A stretch of 64,000 bases of DNA from Ochotona curzoniae (Eukaryota > Chordata > Mammalia > Lagomorpha > Ochotonidae): assembly GCF_017591425.1 (NCBI RefSeq), contig NW_024467120.1, positions 12,552,746 to 12,616,745 of the forward strand, in the 5' to 3' direction. The first letter of the stretch is position 1. Each line of letters opens with the position of its first letter. This document shows, in pieces, positions 33,093-45,399 of the stretch. The position numbers and the translations under genes are program-made. Under the pieces are notes generated by a model. The model had not been told where the DNA came from. It ran no database searches and saw only the letters and a list, made by a program, of their open reading frames with translations.

Positions 33093-34394
33093 ATATATAC
33101 TTTTAGGAGCATGAACATACGGTAAGATAGTTACTTCTTGTGTTAGACTAGGGCAGTGGTTGTCACTGTGTTGGTGTAGTGTCTTTTCTTCACACATGAT
33201 CTGACTTGGAGTTCCCTACTCCACCACATCCAATGCATCCTCACTCGCCATTGTTCTCTGGGACTCCTTCAAGGAGTTGGAATTTTGTATATCACAGTTT
33301 GAAAACTTGATTTTTATTATTCATGAAGGCATTTGCTGAATCACAATCCACACATAGATCTATTTAGTTGTCGTTTTTTCGTGAAACATGCACATCCTAC
33401 TACTCAGGTTTTACACTATACATGTCTGAGAGCACATCTGGGTGGACAAATCCATTATTGGAACACTTTGTTGTTTTCCTTTAAATAGTCTCTTAAGTGT
33501 ATATCATCCTCCTGCTTATTATTTCTAATTGTTAAACTTTGTGACCTTCCATTAGTTTTTCAGGAAAGAATTGCTTGCTAGTGAAGCGTGAAAATTATAC
33601 ATGATCTTCCTTGAAAATGTTCTCTTGGGATTTGCCAGGCTTCACTCTGAAGGCAAAGCCCACTTTTTACCTTCAGATATTAAAAGGGCCTTTCCTTCCA
33701 TGGAACTTCTCAGTATTAGTCAAGGTGTTGTTCATGTGTTTATATCCTCAATGTTCACACCCCGGAAAGGAGAGTAGTACACATTTTCATAAGTTCTAAT
33801 AACATATTTCTGCTCTACTATTTAGGTTTCTTCCTGTTGGTAATTTTGTATGTAATTCTCAGAATTTCTTAGTTTCTTCCCATGATCTGACAGTATAATC
33901 TTGGTAGACCCAGCAGGCAGAATACACATTACCGAGCTCATGGCAGAGGATCATCTCAGAAAATAATCAGGACAATTGTCGCTAGTCTCCATAGCTACTG
34001 CTTGGACAGAAATCCTGCTGTGAAGGATCTCCAAATGGAAATGTATTTCTCATTCAGTACGTAAGATTGAGCTAGAAAAATGACACGTTAACTCATTAAA
34101 GTGATAACAGATGCTTCCCGAGAAGACAGAATTTTATTTTCTCTGTGTGTGCAAACATTAAAAACATACTCTGGCAATCAGTCCAGCCTTCAGTCATACA
34201 TTTGCAGTATTTGAAGATATTTCCCAACTGCATGTGCCAAAATATATGAGCCTCAGGAACTGGAACAGCACTGTAATTGTTCCAAGTGGATCTGAGTTGT
34301 AATTGTTCAAATTAGCCTGCAGATTTCCTCTCAGTGTCTTGCTGAGGTCTTGATCACACCAGAGGACATGGCTTTTGCATTTTGTCCTTTCTTT
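33093..34394. other. Intergenic, no gene seen
   Basis: AT-rich, collinear with 43283-44580. A 62-codon open frame at 33611-33799 is conserved only because the duplicons are recent. Confidence 0.5.
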
Positions 34395-34742
34395 TTGAAA
34401 GGTTTATATATTTTTATTTGTAAGACAGATTCCATATAGAGAAGAAGAGATGGAGAGAGATCTTTCATCTGCTGGTTCACTCCCTAAATGGCTGCTAAGG
34501 TTATTTTTGCTCAGCTGACCTGAATCCAGCAGCCATGGAGAGGAACCATGAGTCACGAGCCAGGAGTCAGGAGCCTCTTCTGAGCCTCCTGCACAGGTGT
34601 AGGGTGCTATGAACTTGAACCATTCTCCGTTGCCTTTCCAAGCCATTAGCAGAGCGCTGGATCTAATGTAGAGCAGCAAGGACACAAACGGGTATGCTTG
34701 CAGCAGCAGCAGGCACAGACTGGCCTTCTATGCCGCCACACC
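34395..34742 (-). mobile_element. C-SINE (paralogue at 44582)
   Basis: Reverse-complement C-SINE. Copies of GAGTCAGGAGCC/GAGCCAGGAG vary in number between the duplicons (34555-34580 against 44717-44745). Confidence 0.8.
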
Positions 34743-34871
34743 GGCTGACTCTTGCCTTCCTTGAAGTGCCCGTTTCTTCACTGATACAGCACTGTGTTTA
34801 ATTCTCAGTGTATGAATTCCACACCAACTAGGAGAGACGTCCTACTTGCTACCCAAACGTTTGCTATTTTT

Positions 34872-35185
34872 AAGGATTTATTTATATTTACTCAAAGCTA
34901 GATATAGAGGAGGATGAGGAGATACAGAGAGGAATATCTCCATCAGCTGAAATTGGCCCAAGTGGTCCTAATGGGCAGAGTTGAGCCGATCCAAAAGCAG
35001 GAGCCTCCTCCAGGTCTCCCACAGGAAAGCAGGATTCCAAGGCTGTAGGTTGTCCCTGTGTGCTTTCCCAAGTCACAAGGAGAGAGCAGGAATGGACATG
35101 GAGAAGCCACTACACAAACTGGCAACCACATGGGATCCTAGCAAGTGCTAGGGGAGGACTTTAGCCACTAGGCTACCATACCCAT
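34872..35185 (-). mobile_element. C-SINE (paralogue at 45050)
   Basis: Reverse-complement, body CCAGGTCTCCCACAGGAAAG, ends GGCTACCATACC. Confidence 0.8.
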
Positions 35186-35209
35186 AAATTGCAATTTTTA
35201 TCATAATAT

Positions 35210-35640
35210 TTTACGTTTTGTCCTGCTCTGTTTGTGCTACCAGAGCAAAATATCTGAGATGGAGTAGATTGTAAACAATAGCAATTTAATTCTCAGAGTT
35301 CTTAACTGGAATGCTAGATTAAGGTATCAGGGCTGTTTGTCTTCTGGAATTTTCTAGTCTCAGCTTCCTAGAGGGTGCCCTACTGATGCATCTCTGTCCT
35401 GTGTCCTGTGTCCTGTGTCCTGTGTCTCTGTCCTGTGTCTTCATGTGAAGGGTCAAGTCAATAAGGACACATTCTATACAGAGCCACTTTATCACGATCT
35501 TAATACCATTCACAAGGGACAAAGATACACGACTGAACCAAACTTTAAAGATCCTATCTCTCAGGATAATCACATTGGACATCATATTTCAATGTGTTAA
35601 TCTTGGAGGGTACACATGAAGCCACGGTGTGTTGAATATT
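35210..35640. repeat. Old interspersed repeat with a heptamer expansion
   Basis: Resembles a common mammalian interspersed repeat (AATTTAATTCTCAGAGTTCT; CCTATCTCTCAGGATAATCAC; TCTTGGAGGGTACACAT); I cannot name the family. TCCTGTG is repeated at 35395-35437. The paralogue 45400-45800 lacks the expansion, and 58005-58390 may be the same family. Confidence 0.5.
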
Positions 35641-36504
35641 CACAGCAGGTGTGATTCCTTTAACGATGTTTAAGTCATTTTAAGCAAGTTTGAGTATCAT
35701 TTGTATTCAAAGGTTACACTATAGAAAGTTTTTCACATTGTTTTCTTGAGTCTGCTGACTTTCTTACATCAATTCACAAGTCATTTTGCATTGTTCTGGT
35801 TTAAGCACAGGAATGTTGGCACAACAGACTGATAACATCTTTGAACTCTGGTTCAGAATATTCAAAGCTATGGTATGTAAGATAAAGCTTAGGAATTTTA
35901 ATCTGTAACTTTTCTCTTTATCTAATCTACTTAATAAGGAATTATATTTTCTAAACAAAATAATGAAGCATTGAGCACAATAATTTAGTATTTTAATGTA
36001 TTTATAAAGCTATGCCATCAAAATAACTTAAAGTTACGCAGTGAGAAAACTCATGATTTGTTGATAGTTTGTTCTGGTCCACATAGAATGTTCAGTGTTC
36101 CGTGTTGGGACAAGCATGCTTGGGACAAACAAAAAGGGTAACATGATCAATTCTCAAGTGACATTGATAGGAACATACTGATAAACACGTATCATGATAG
36201 ACTTTGGAGGATAATTTGAAGTAGTAAATTTATATGTTATATTATACTACTGGGTGTTAATTACATGGCACAATTGATTTTTATTGTACCAACTAGAATG
36301 TGACAGTTTCAAGACATCTCCACAGATTCAAGCAGGTTGATATTAACTGAATTTATTGTCTGCTTTGTATGTTCTCAAAGGGCATCAGAAATATGACATA
36401 TTTTCAAGAACATCTAATATAACAATGAGGAAAAAAATCTGACGTGTTAGAGACATTCATATTAAACTAGTATAATTGTTAAACCATTTCCCTTGGTGTC
36501 TACT
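35641..36504. other. 3' flank of OR-4, no gene seen
   Basis: Collinear with 45800-46674; the last 250 bases also resemble the OR-1 3' flank (CATATTT, then AATGAGGA, then CATTT(C)...TTGGTGTCTAC). It ends at the OR-4 stop. Confidence 0.5.
36352..36357 (-). terminator. Predicted poly(A) signal of OR-4
   Basis: AATAAA on the minus strand ~150 bases past the stop, conserved with OR-1 and OR-5. Confidence 0.5.
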
Positions 36505-37434
36505 TCACTTAAAATTGAAATTACTGTTCACCAGGTTTCTCAAAGCCCCCTTTACATCCTTATTCCTCAGGGTGTAGATGAAGGGATTGATTGTTGGAGT
36601 CACCACTCCATAGAAGAGAGCCATGAACTTGGGCTGGTCCCTTGAGATGGAGGAAGAGGACTGAATGTACAGGCTAATGCCTGGACCATAAAATAAGAAA
36701 ACCACAATGAGATGAGAGGAACATGTTCCAATGGCCTTTTTCCTTCCCTCAGAAGATTTAATCTTAAATATAGCATGTCCAATACTAGCATAGGAAGCAA
36801 GAATTAGGCATAGAGGAACAGCTATTATAAAAATGCAAACGACAAAGAGTGTGAGTTCATTAGCCCCTTTGTCACCACAGGCTGTCTTGATCAGCACTGG
36901 GATCTCACACAGCAAGTGATCCAATGTATTGACACCACACAGAGGGAGCTGTAATGTAACAGTGACTTCTGAGACTGCATAAGTGATTCCACTCAGCCAC
37001 ACAATGGATGCTAACAAGATGCAGATGCGCCGATTCATGATGAGGGTGTAGTGCAGAGGTCTACAGATGGCCACATAGCGATCAAAGGACATAAGAGCCA
37101 AGAGCAGACACTCTGTGATCCCCATTATGGTGAAGATGTAAAGCTGAATCGCACAGCCCATGTAGCTGATTGTCTTCTTAGAGGTTCCCAGGTTGAACAG
37201 CATCTGAGGGACAATGCTGGTGGTGTAACACATGTCCAAGAAGGAGAGGTTGGTGAGGAAGAAATACATGGGGCTGTGGAGCCGGGGGTCTAAGCTGGAC
37301 ACCAGGATGATGGCGATGTTTCCCAGCAAGGCCATGGGGTATGTGATGAGAAGAACAGTGAAGAGAGGGAGCTGGAGCCAAGGTCGGTCAGCAAAGCCAA
37401 GTAGAATGAACTCTTCAGGGTGGCTTTCATTCAT
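36505..37434 (-). CDS. OR-4, family 2-like olfactory receptor (class II), intact
   Basis: Intact 309-aa receptor with all OR hallmarks (GN in TM1, LHSPMY, MSFDRYVAIC, LPLCG, KAIGTCSSH, PTINPFIYTLRN). The only ATG at the front is 37434 (MNES); the upstream Met seen in OR-2, OR-3 and OR-5 has become Ile (IAPMNES). The open frame continues upstream through VNKLNTIAP to a good acceptor (TTTGATTCAG|GTA, exon start 37461), in phase with the upstream exon at 41066-41260. Differences from its relatives include VSSLDPRLHS after TM1 and SLYIQSSSS in place of SMYLQPPSS in EC3. 3' flank like OR-1 and OR-5. Confidence 0.95.
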   Translation of the reverse strand: MNESHPEEFILLGFADRPWLQLPLFTVLLITYPMALLGNIAIILVSSLDPRLHSPMYFFLTNLSFLDMCYTTSIVPQMLFNLGTSKKTISYMGCAIQLYIFTIMGITECLLLALMSFDRYVAICRPLHYTLIMNRRICILLASIVWLSGITYAVSEVTVTLQLPLCGVNTLDHLLCEIPVLIKTACGDKGANELTLFVVCIFIIAVPLCLILASYASIGHAIFKIKSSEGRKKAIGTCSSHLIVVFLFYGPGISLYIQSSSSISRDQPKFMALFYGVVTPTINPFIYTLRNKDVKGALRNLVNSNFNFK

Positions 37435-37485
37435 TGGTGCTATTGTGTTCAATTTGTTTACCTGAATCAAACAAAGTCACAAAAG

Positions 37486-37808
37486 GATGTAGTGGTCTTG
37501 GGTTGTAGCCTAGATGCCAAAATCCTGCCCTTCAATGTGCTGGGATCCCATATTGATGTTGGACTAATCCTAGTGATCCTGTTTCCCATCCAGCTCCCTG
37601 CTGGTGACCTGGGAAAGCAGTTGGGGAAGGCACAGAGACATTGTACCCTGCACCTGCTTGGGAGACCTGGAAGAGGCTCTGGGCTCCCTGCTTCAAATTT
37701 GTTCAGCTCCTGTCATCGGTCCCCAGTTGGGGAGTGAATCCACGATGGAAGATCTTCCTCCATGTCTCTTCTCCTTGTTTCTGTGACTTTGCAAGAAAAA
37801 ATAAGAAA
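37486..37808 (+). mobile_element. C-SINE, shared with unit A (27046)
   Basis: Full-length plus-strand C-SINE just upstream of the OR-4 second exon. Confidence 0.85.
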
Positions 37809-39249
37809 AGCAGATAAACATGATGGGTTTACACTGTAATAAAATTAGTTAGGCACTAGCCATTAATAGACAGTGCCATTCAGATCTGAGTTAAATGGTA
37901 TAAAGGATCTGGTATTCAATGATTTTATTTTCTGAGTTGACTTTAATTGAAAGCCTTCTGCAAGGAAAATCTTGATCTGAATTTCCTCTTCAAAAGTGAA
38001 AGTGTGACAACAACTCTGTATCACTTGTAATGATTACTAAATGCAAAGTAGAAGTGGCTATGTTTGGAAAACACTGAAGTAGCATTTTTTTAACCTTATT
38101 TTGCATAAATACCTGGTAAGTAGGTTTTTGGGTTTAACAGAAGTCTGTTGTGTTCCCTGACAGAGTAGGGGCAGTGTTGGTCTCTGGAGTTGGAGGTTTC
38201 CTTGTGAGAATCATTGCCAAGCAGACGTTACTGAGTGGCTAGCAAGAGTTCAAGTATGAGATGGTGAGACACTAGAACACGGTAGAGAAGACCTGGATCT
38301 ATGAGAATCTCAGGAGAGCTGTTATCAACTCCCAGTGGATGAATGATCATTTCTGGATAGTAAGAAAACTGGGGTTTAAACGGACATTTCTTAGCTCTTT
38401 AGGATTCAATAAAACATGTGACTATTTTAGCATCAATTTCAGTAGGTATCAACGGAAAGAGTTCAGCTACTGACAAGTTTCTCATTTTTCCAAGCTGTTG
38501 TTTTTGTGTGTCTGAGTGCTTTTGAACTTTGATCACATGTACTTTGTTACATTCTGTTTGAGTTTGCCTATATTGTAGGTATTTTCCTTTTGCAAAATAC
38601 TTTACCATCCTGTTTTGTTGTAAGGTACTAAATAGGTAAGAAAGACTCACTGTTGGCATGGGCACAAATATATTTTTACGTTCCTGGAATTGCTGTCAGG
38701 AGGAAAGCCCAGAGACAGCTGCAAATACTTTTTTTTTTTTAAAGTGAAAGGCACATACAAACAAAAGCAAATCAACTGGTGAAGTAAAGCATTGTTTGAG
38801 AAAGTGAAAGAATTGATGTTCTCCTTAGATCGTGAGGTATGTTTAATGAAATGCACAGTCTTTGTAAGATGGTGCATATTCATATGGAAAGGTAAGATGG
38901 CATCCCAGTGGGGGAAAATATGAGTTTCTCTGCCAAACAATTATTAGTATAAAAGCACTACATTATATTTTTAAGGCTACAAAGCAAGCACAGTTTTCAC
39001 ATTGACAGCTTAGTTAAAACCTCAGTCAATCTGTGAGGTGTGACACAAAGCTACTAAAAAAGTGAACTTGAATGCTGTCCTTCAGTGATAGTCATCTTTG
39101 GTCAGAATTTTGTAATAACAAGAATAAAGTAATAATGAGTTCTGCATCAGAAAATAGAGAACATTTTAAAAAATGTTTTGAATCAGTTAGTATTCTATTT
39201 TGAACATTATTGAGAAGGAAACATTTGCTATTTTATATATATATATATA

Positions 39250-39466
39250 TATTTGAAGGTCAGGGTCACAGAGAGGATGGAGGATAAAAAGGTCTTTCCA
39301 TGCCCTGATGGTGACAACAATTGAATTCAGTAGAAAGAGGCTTCTCCCGGGTGTCCCAGGTGGATAGTAGGGACAAGCATTCCTGCCATCTGCTGCTGTT
39401 TTCCAAAGCCATTAGCAAGGAGCTAGATCAGAAGTGGAGCTGCCAGGCCGCAATGCCACAACACCA
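39250..39466 (-). mobile_element. C-SINE, old copy shared by three units
   Basis: Paralogue of 14762 and 28808. Confidence 0.75.
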
Positions 39467-40134
39467 TTCCAAGATCATTCATTTCTGGAGTTTTCCAATA
39501 ATGAAGGAGATTCTAAATATCAAGAAGTGAATGATTTTCCTGAAGGAATTAGCAAAGATTTGACAGTATACATAAGAATTTTTGAATGAGCAAAACAGCT
39601 CCAAGCCTCATTGGATCTTGACATTATTCACAATGGGTACACTGAATTTAGACTTGTGCAGGTCTTTTTCTGATGAAAATTCTATGATGCAGATGACATA
39701 TGAAATAAATGTGATATAAATTAATTGATTAAGATTGTATTCTGCAAAACCTCCATGTACTCATGTTCAAACAATTGAATTATTGAAATTTTGTTGTTTA
39801 ATTGTTTGAAATCATTATGTTCCCATTTTACATTTGTTTATTGTAAGTTACTAATTTGTGGGGGTTTAAATATGCTCATGAGTGCTCCCATAACTAATTC
39901 TGAGACACTAATTTCTCCATTATTTGTTCAGTATTTTTGTTTAAAATGCAACCTTATTAATTACAGAATTTGTGAGTGTTGATCACCTTAAAGTCTCTTT
40001 ATTTCTTTGGATTTCCCCTGGGGACTTTGGAGGATTTATTGATGTGTTTCAATCTAAGTCATTTACCCTTGATTTGCAATTAATCTGTATAATAAAATGC
40101 TTAGATTGCTCATCCTTTGCCTGTAATTCTCATA

Positions 40135-40360
40135 TTTCTGTCTTTCTTTCTTTTATATCTGCCTTTCTCTCTTTGTTTCTTTTTTCTGCCTTTTCTTTCT
40201 TGCCTTCTCTTTTTCTTTCTTCCTGACTTTCTTTCTTTTTTCTTTCTTCTTTCTTTTTTTTCTCTCTCTCTCTCTATTTCTCTCTCAATCTCTCTCTCTA
40301 CCTCTCCTCTCTCTCTCTTTCTATTACTGTTTATTTCTGTGTTTTTTTTTTTTCATTTTG
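40135..40360. repeat. Long polypyrimidine tract
   Basis: Mixed (TTTC)n, (CT)n and T-runs over about 220 bases; the unit A counterpart (30095-30205) is about half as long. Confidence 0.9.
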
Positions 40361-40934
40361 GTTATCAGAGTCATCTGTGTTTTGGATCTTCTACTTTCAG
40401 GACTTTTACTGTCACTGTTTCACTGCAAAGGAATCTACTTAAACACAAAATTTCTAACTCACTTTAATAGTGTGCAACATTTTATTCGTGTTGACATATC
40501 CTTTGTAGCTATACTTTCTCATTCTAATTCATCTTATGCACACTTCTTTTACATCATACAGAATATTTTAAATATTTATATCTATCTATCTATCTATCTA
40601 TCCATCTATGTATAAATCTAGCAATAATAAAAGGAGAAACTAGGTTTTTGGATGAAAACACATGATCAGATTAACCTGTGCCATTTTAACAATACACTTC
40701 AAGTAATACACCCATATCTGCGATTCAAGGAAAATATCACAGTTAACTATTTAGTATAGTTTTAATTAACATCTAAATGTGTGGATTAAGCAATTGAGAA
40801 GATAGTTAATGCCATGAGAAACCTAATTGTTTGTTGAACAATTGAATTAGATGTTTTGACAGATTTGAAAGATTACTTGAAATGACATTCTCTGCTTTTC
40901 ATGTGTGTAACAGCTACAAAATCTCTGTGCATGT

Positions 40935-40971
<37 letters not shown>

Positions 40972-41065
40972 TACACAAGCACACACCATATACACAGAGT
41001 CCACCACCACCACTCCTCTTTTCTGAAAATTCTAAATCTTTAAACACAAGTATCTTTTTGCTTAC

Positions 41066-41357
41066 CCTATTTTGATAAATATCCTCCAACAGAAAGAAAT
41101 TCTGAATGACTGTGGCTGAATCCTTCAAACATTCAGAGAAGGAAAGTGGAATTGCATTACAGAGGTGAGTACAGTACCTATGAATTAGCATCAGAATTCT
41201 TAGTTTTTCAGTTGATACTGAATGGACAACTTCAGGATGACAAAGAGAAAACCAACCCATGGAACAGGAAAACAGCAGTAGAAATGTGAAGAAGACTGCA
41301 CATATATCTGTATGCTGTTGTTGCAATAAAAAACCCTTGGGCATTGTTTTCAAATAA
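41066..41357 (-). other. Predicted 5' exon of OR-4, with open in-frame extension
   Basis: Near-identical to 30874-31165. From the ATG at 41260 (CC ATG G context) 65 codons are open to the donor (GG|GTAAGC). Phase 0 joins to VNKLNTIAPMNES, giving a 74-residue addition before MNES. The frame is also open further upstream to about 41362. Because this gene has lost the MAP start codon, translation starts either at MNES or in this exon. Confidence 0.55.
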
Positions 41358-41383
41358 GTCATTAATCCTTATCCCAGAGAAAT

Positions 41384-41393
41384 TTCCTTGGGG
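41384..41393 (-). promoter_or_regulatory. Olf1/EBF-like site upstream of OR-4
   Basis: CCCCAAGGAA on the minus strand, same context as OR-3; TCATTAAT at 41359-41366. Confidence 0.5.
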
Positions 41394-41979
41394 GCATGCA
41401 CAAGTCTCTGTGGAAATGCTTTCAATGTATGTGCAGTTACCGACTGAACTGAATGTGGAGCAAGGCTCTCCTGATGTAATCAAAATAGACTCATTTAGAT
41501 TCCCAATACATGAACCAGTGATTTATTTTTGTAGATATTGTACATTATGTTTATCGGGTGATTATCGTAGCTAGAACATAATTTAGAAAGTAAAAGGGAG
41601 CTAGCTCCAAGCTTCCAATTATAAAGTCATATTAAAACAAAGCAAATATTGATTATTCAGGTTTAGTCAGTACACATCAATATATGTGTATTGAAAAGTA
41701 ATAGTACAAACTCAAATAAGTACAACTACTCTTCACTGAAACATTTAAAATTGTCACAGACACATAAAATTGTGCCTATTTATGGCATGCTGATATACTA
41801 CAATACATGTATTCATCATGTAATGTCATACTAGGATAAAAATACATGTCTGCCTTGATAATTAACGTTTCTTTGTAGTGAAAGCATTCTAAATCCTATC
41901 TTCTCATTTAAAAGTATTTCTTTATTTATTTAAATTTTATATCAATGTACTCTATTTTTTTTCTTCCTTTTTTGATTGG

Positions 41980-42231
41980 AAAGTTAGATTTGCAGAGAGA
42001 AGGAGAGACAGAAAGAAAGATCTTGTGTCTACTGGTTCACTTGCCAAGAGGCTGCCATGACCAGGGCTGAGCTGAGCTGATCCAGAATAAGGAGCCAGGA
42101 ACTTCCTCCCGGCCTCTCTCATGGGTGCAGGGTTCCAAGGTTTTTTGCCATCCTCTACTACATTCCTGGATCACAGGCAGGGAGCTGAAAGGAAGTGGAG
42201 CAGCTGGGACAGAAACAGGTGCCCATCCCAC
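41980..42231 (-). mobile_element. C-SINE, 3' part, interrupted by the ~85-bp array
   Basis: Unit B copy of 31786-32040. Confidence 0.85.
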
Positions 42232-42841
42232 CTGCAACATGAGTGCTAACTCTGTGAGCACCAAGGGGTGGGTGAAGGATCTGGCCTGGTGCTATGTCTC
42301 CTGACCCACCTCTTTGGGCCCATCTATGTAGTGGGTGTTGGGTTCATGAGTTGTGGGGGTGAAGGTTCATGTGGGACTTGGGTTTCCTGCCCAGGTCTGT
42401 GGGCCTGCCAGTGTGGTGGGTGATAGTTCCATCAGTGCCAGGAGAATGGGCCCGGGAGAGGCCGTGGTTTCTGGGTTCAGGTCACTGAGCCCATCTAAAT
42501 GGAGTGTTCCAGGTCCATGATCCTCAGGGGTGATCAGTTCAGTGGGTCTTGGGTCACAAGGACTGGAGCCTTGGGCCTGCCTGTGAGGAGGATGCTGAAC
42601 GCATGAACATCAAGGGTGTGTGGTCTGGCCTCATCTTGGGTCTTCTGGCCAAGCTCCCTAGCATGCCTAAGTAGTAGGTGTCATCTTTATGAATCCAGGA
42701 AGTGGGGTCTAGAGGGACCTGTGTCTCCTGGCTCAGGTCGTTGGGCCTGCTTGTGCTGTTGGTGCTGTGTCCATGAGTGCCAGGTGTAGGGTTCCCAAAA
42801 GGGCCTTGGTCTCTGGGTCAAGATCACAGAGCCCACCTAAA
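42232..42841. repeat. Degenerate ~85-bp tandem array, unit B copy
   Basis: Same seven units as 32041-32650 with only scattered substitutions and no change in unit number, so the array predates the duplication. Confidence 0.85.
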
Positions 42842-43282
42842 TGAAGACCTGGATGGGAAGTGGAGTAGCCGGGGTACAAACAGGTGCCCATATGGACTTC
42901 TAGCACATGCAAGGCTAGGACTTTAGCCACTAGACTACTGTGCCAGATCTGCGATTTTTTAAAAAATACCGTTTATTTAATTGAAAGTCAGAGTTACACA
43001 GAGAGGAAGTGACAGAAAAAAAAATGAGTGAAGTATTTTCCGTGTGCTGGTTTTCTCTGCAGTGACTGCTGTGACTGAAGCTGGGCCACCTAAAGCCAGG
43101 AGCCAGACTCATACATGGGTGTCAGGAGTCCGAGTCCTGGCCATCTCCTGCTGCTTTCCAAGGCACAGTAGCAGAGAGCTGGATTGACAGTGGAAGCAAC
43201 TGGAACTCTAAGTGGAACCCAAGTGCGAAGCTAGTATTACAGAGGGCCACAACACTTGCTGTGCCATAACACCAGCCCAAAC
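42842..43282 (-). mobile_element. C-SINE 5' part plus a second C-SINE
   Basis: 42842-42950 is the end of the interrupted SINE; 42953-43282 is a second full copy. Paralogues are at 32651-32760 and 32762-33092. Confidence 0.8.
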
Positions 43283-44581
43283 ATATATACTTTTAGGAAT
43301 ATGAACATACGGTAAGATAGTTACTTCTTGTGTTAGACTAGGGCAGTGGTTGTCACTGTGTTGGTGTAGTGTCTTTTCTTCACACATGATCTGACTTGGA
43401 GTTCCCTACTCCACCACATCCAATGCATCCTCACTCGCCATTGTTCTCTGGGACTCCTTCAAGGAGTTGGAATTTTGTATATCACAGTTTGAAAACTGGA
43501 TATTTATTATTCATGAAGGCATTTGCTGAATCACAATCCACACATAGATCTATTTAGTTGTCGTTTTTTCGTGAAACATGCACATCCTACTACTCAGGTT
43601 TTACACTATACATGTCTGAGAGCACATCTGGGTGGACAAATCCATTATTGGAACACTTTGTTATTTTCCTTTAAATAGTCTCTTAAGTGTATATCATCCT
43701 CCTGCTTATTATTTCTAATTGTTAAACTTTGTGATCTTCCATTAGTTTTTCAGGAAAGAATTGCTTGCTAGTGAAGCGTGAAAATTATACATGATCTTCC
43801 TTGAAAATGTTCTCTTGGGATTTGCCAGGCTTCACTCTGAAGGCAAAGCCCACTTTTTACCTTCAGATATTAAAAGGGCCTTTCCTTCCATGGAACTTCT
43901 CAGTATTAGTCAAGGTGTTGTTCATGTGTTTATATCCTCAATGTTCACAGCCTGGAAAGGAGAGTAGTACACATTTTCATAAGTTCCAATAACACATTTC
44001 TGCTCTACTATTTAGGTTTCTTCCTGTTGGTAATTTTGTATGTAATTCTCAGAATTTCTTAGTTTCTTCCCATGATCTGACAGTATAATCTTGGTAGACC
44101 CAACAGGCAGAATACACATTACCTAGCTCATGGCAGAGGATCATCTCAGAAAATAATCAGAACAATTGTCGCTAGTCTCCACAGCTACTGCCTGGACAAA
44201 AATCCTGCTGTGAAGGATCTCCAAATGGAAATGTATTTCTCATTTAGTATGTAAGATTGAGCTAGAAAAATGACACGTTAACTCATAAAAGTGATAACAG
44301 ATGCTTCCTGAGAAGACAGAATTTTATTTTCTCTGTGTGTGCAAACTTTAAAAACATACTCTGGCAATCAGCCTAGCCTTCAGTCATACATTTGCAGTAT
44401 TTGAAGATATTTCCCAACTGCATGTGCCAAAATGTATGAGCCTCAGGAACTGGAACAGCACTGTAATTGTTCCAAGTGGATCTGATTTGTAATTGTTCAA
44501 ATTAGCCTGCAGATTTCCTCTCAGTGTCTTGCTGAGGTCTTGATCACACCAGAGGACATGGCTTTTGCCTTTCGTCATTTA
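43283..44581. other. Intergenic, no gene seen
   Basis: Unit B copy of 33093-34394. Confidence 0.5.
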
Positions 44582-44922
44582 AAAAATATTCATTTCATTT
44601 TTATTTGTAAGACAGATTCCATATAGAGAAGGAGAGATGGAGAGAGATCTTTCATCTGCTGGCTCACTCCCTAAATGGTTGCCAATGCTTTTGCTGAGCT
44701 TACCTGAATCCAGCAGCCAGTAGCCAGGAGTCAGGAGTCAGGAGCCTCTTCTGAGCCTCCTGCACAGGTGTAGGGTGCTATGAACTTGAACCATTCTCCG
44801 TTGCCTTTCCAAGCCATTAGCAGAGCGCTGGATCTAATGTAGAGCAGCAAGGACACAAACGGGTATGCTTGCAGCAGCAGCAGGCACAAGACTGGCATTC
44901 TATCCCGCCACTCAGGCTGACT
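44582..44922 (-). mobile_element. C-SINE (paralogue at 34395)
   Basis: Reverse-complement C-SINE with a different count of the CAGGAGT motif. Confidence 0.8.
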
Positions 44923-45049
44923 CTTGCCTTTCTTGAAGTGCCCGTTTCTTCACTGATACAGCACTGTGTTTAATTCTCAATGTATGAATTCCACACCAAC
45001 CAGCAGAGACGTCCTACTTGCTACCCAAACGTTTGCTATTTTTAAGGAT

Positions 45050-45362
45050 TTATTTGTTTTTATCAGAAAGCCAGATATACATGAGAGGAGGGGAGACGCA
45101 GAGGAAGATCTTCCATCTTCTGATTGACTTCCCATGTGGCTTTAATGGCCAGGGTTGAGCTGATCCAAAAGCAGGAGCCTCCTCCAGGTCTCCCACAGGA
45201 ATGCAGTTTTCAAGGTTTTAGGATGTCCTTGTATGCTTTCCCAAGTCACAAGGAGAGAGCAGGAATGGACATGGAGAAGCCACTATACAAATCAGCTCCC
45301 ATATTGGATCCTAGCAGGTGCTAGGGGAGGACTTTAGCCACTAGGCTACTGCACCACACCCA
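45050..45362 (-). mobile_element. C-SINE (paralogue at 34872)
   Basis: Reverse-complement C-SINE, more diverged from its partner than the surrounding sequence. Confidence 0.8.
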
Positions 45363-45399
45363 TAAATTGCAATTTTTATCATAATATTTTACATTTTGT

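Larger units (their letters stand above)
26064..36504. repeat. Recent tandem duplicon, unit A (OR-3 and upstream)
   Basis: Aligned collinearly with 36505-46674 at an offset near 10.17-10.44 kb, with few differences per line over long stretches (for example 31750-34390 against 41940-44580). Differences include a C-SINE at 29353 present only here and microsatellite length changes. Percent identity was not computed. Confidence 0.92.
37462..41065 (-). other. Predicted intron of OR-4
   Basis: From acceptor CAG|GTA (37462/37461) to donor GG|GTAAGC (41066/41065). Contains C-SINEs at 37486 and 39250, (TA)n 39233-39253, a long C/T tract 40135-40360, (ATCT)n 40579-40608 and (CA)n 40936-40965. No gene. 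Confidence 0.55.

Noticed and set aside
40117..40467. Open frame of 116 codons, Leu/Phe/Ser-rich, looks membrane-like
   Set aside because: It is the translation of the polypyrimidine tract; no homology, and the paralogous tract differs in length and frame.
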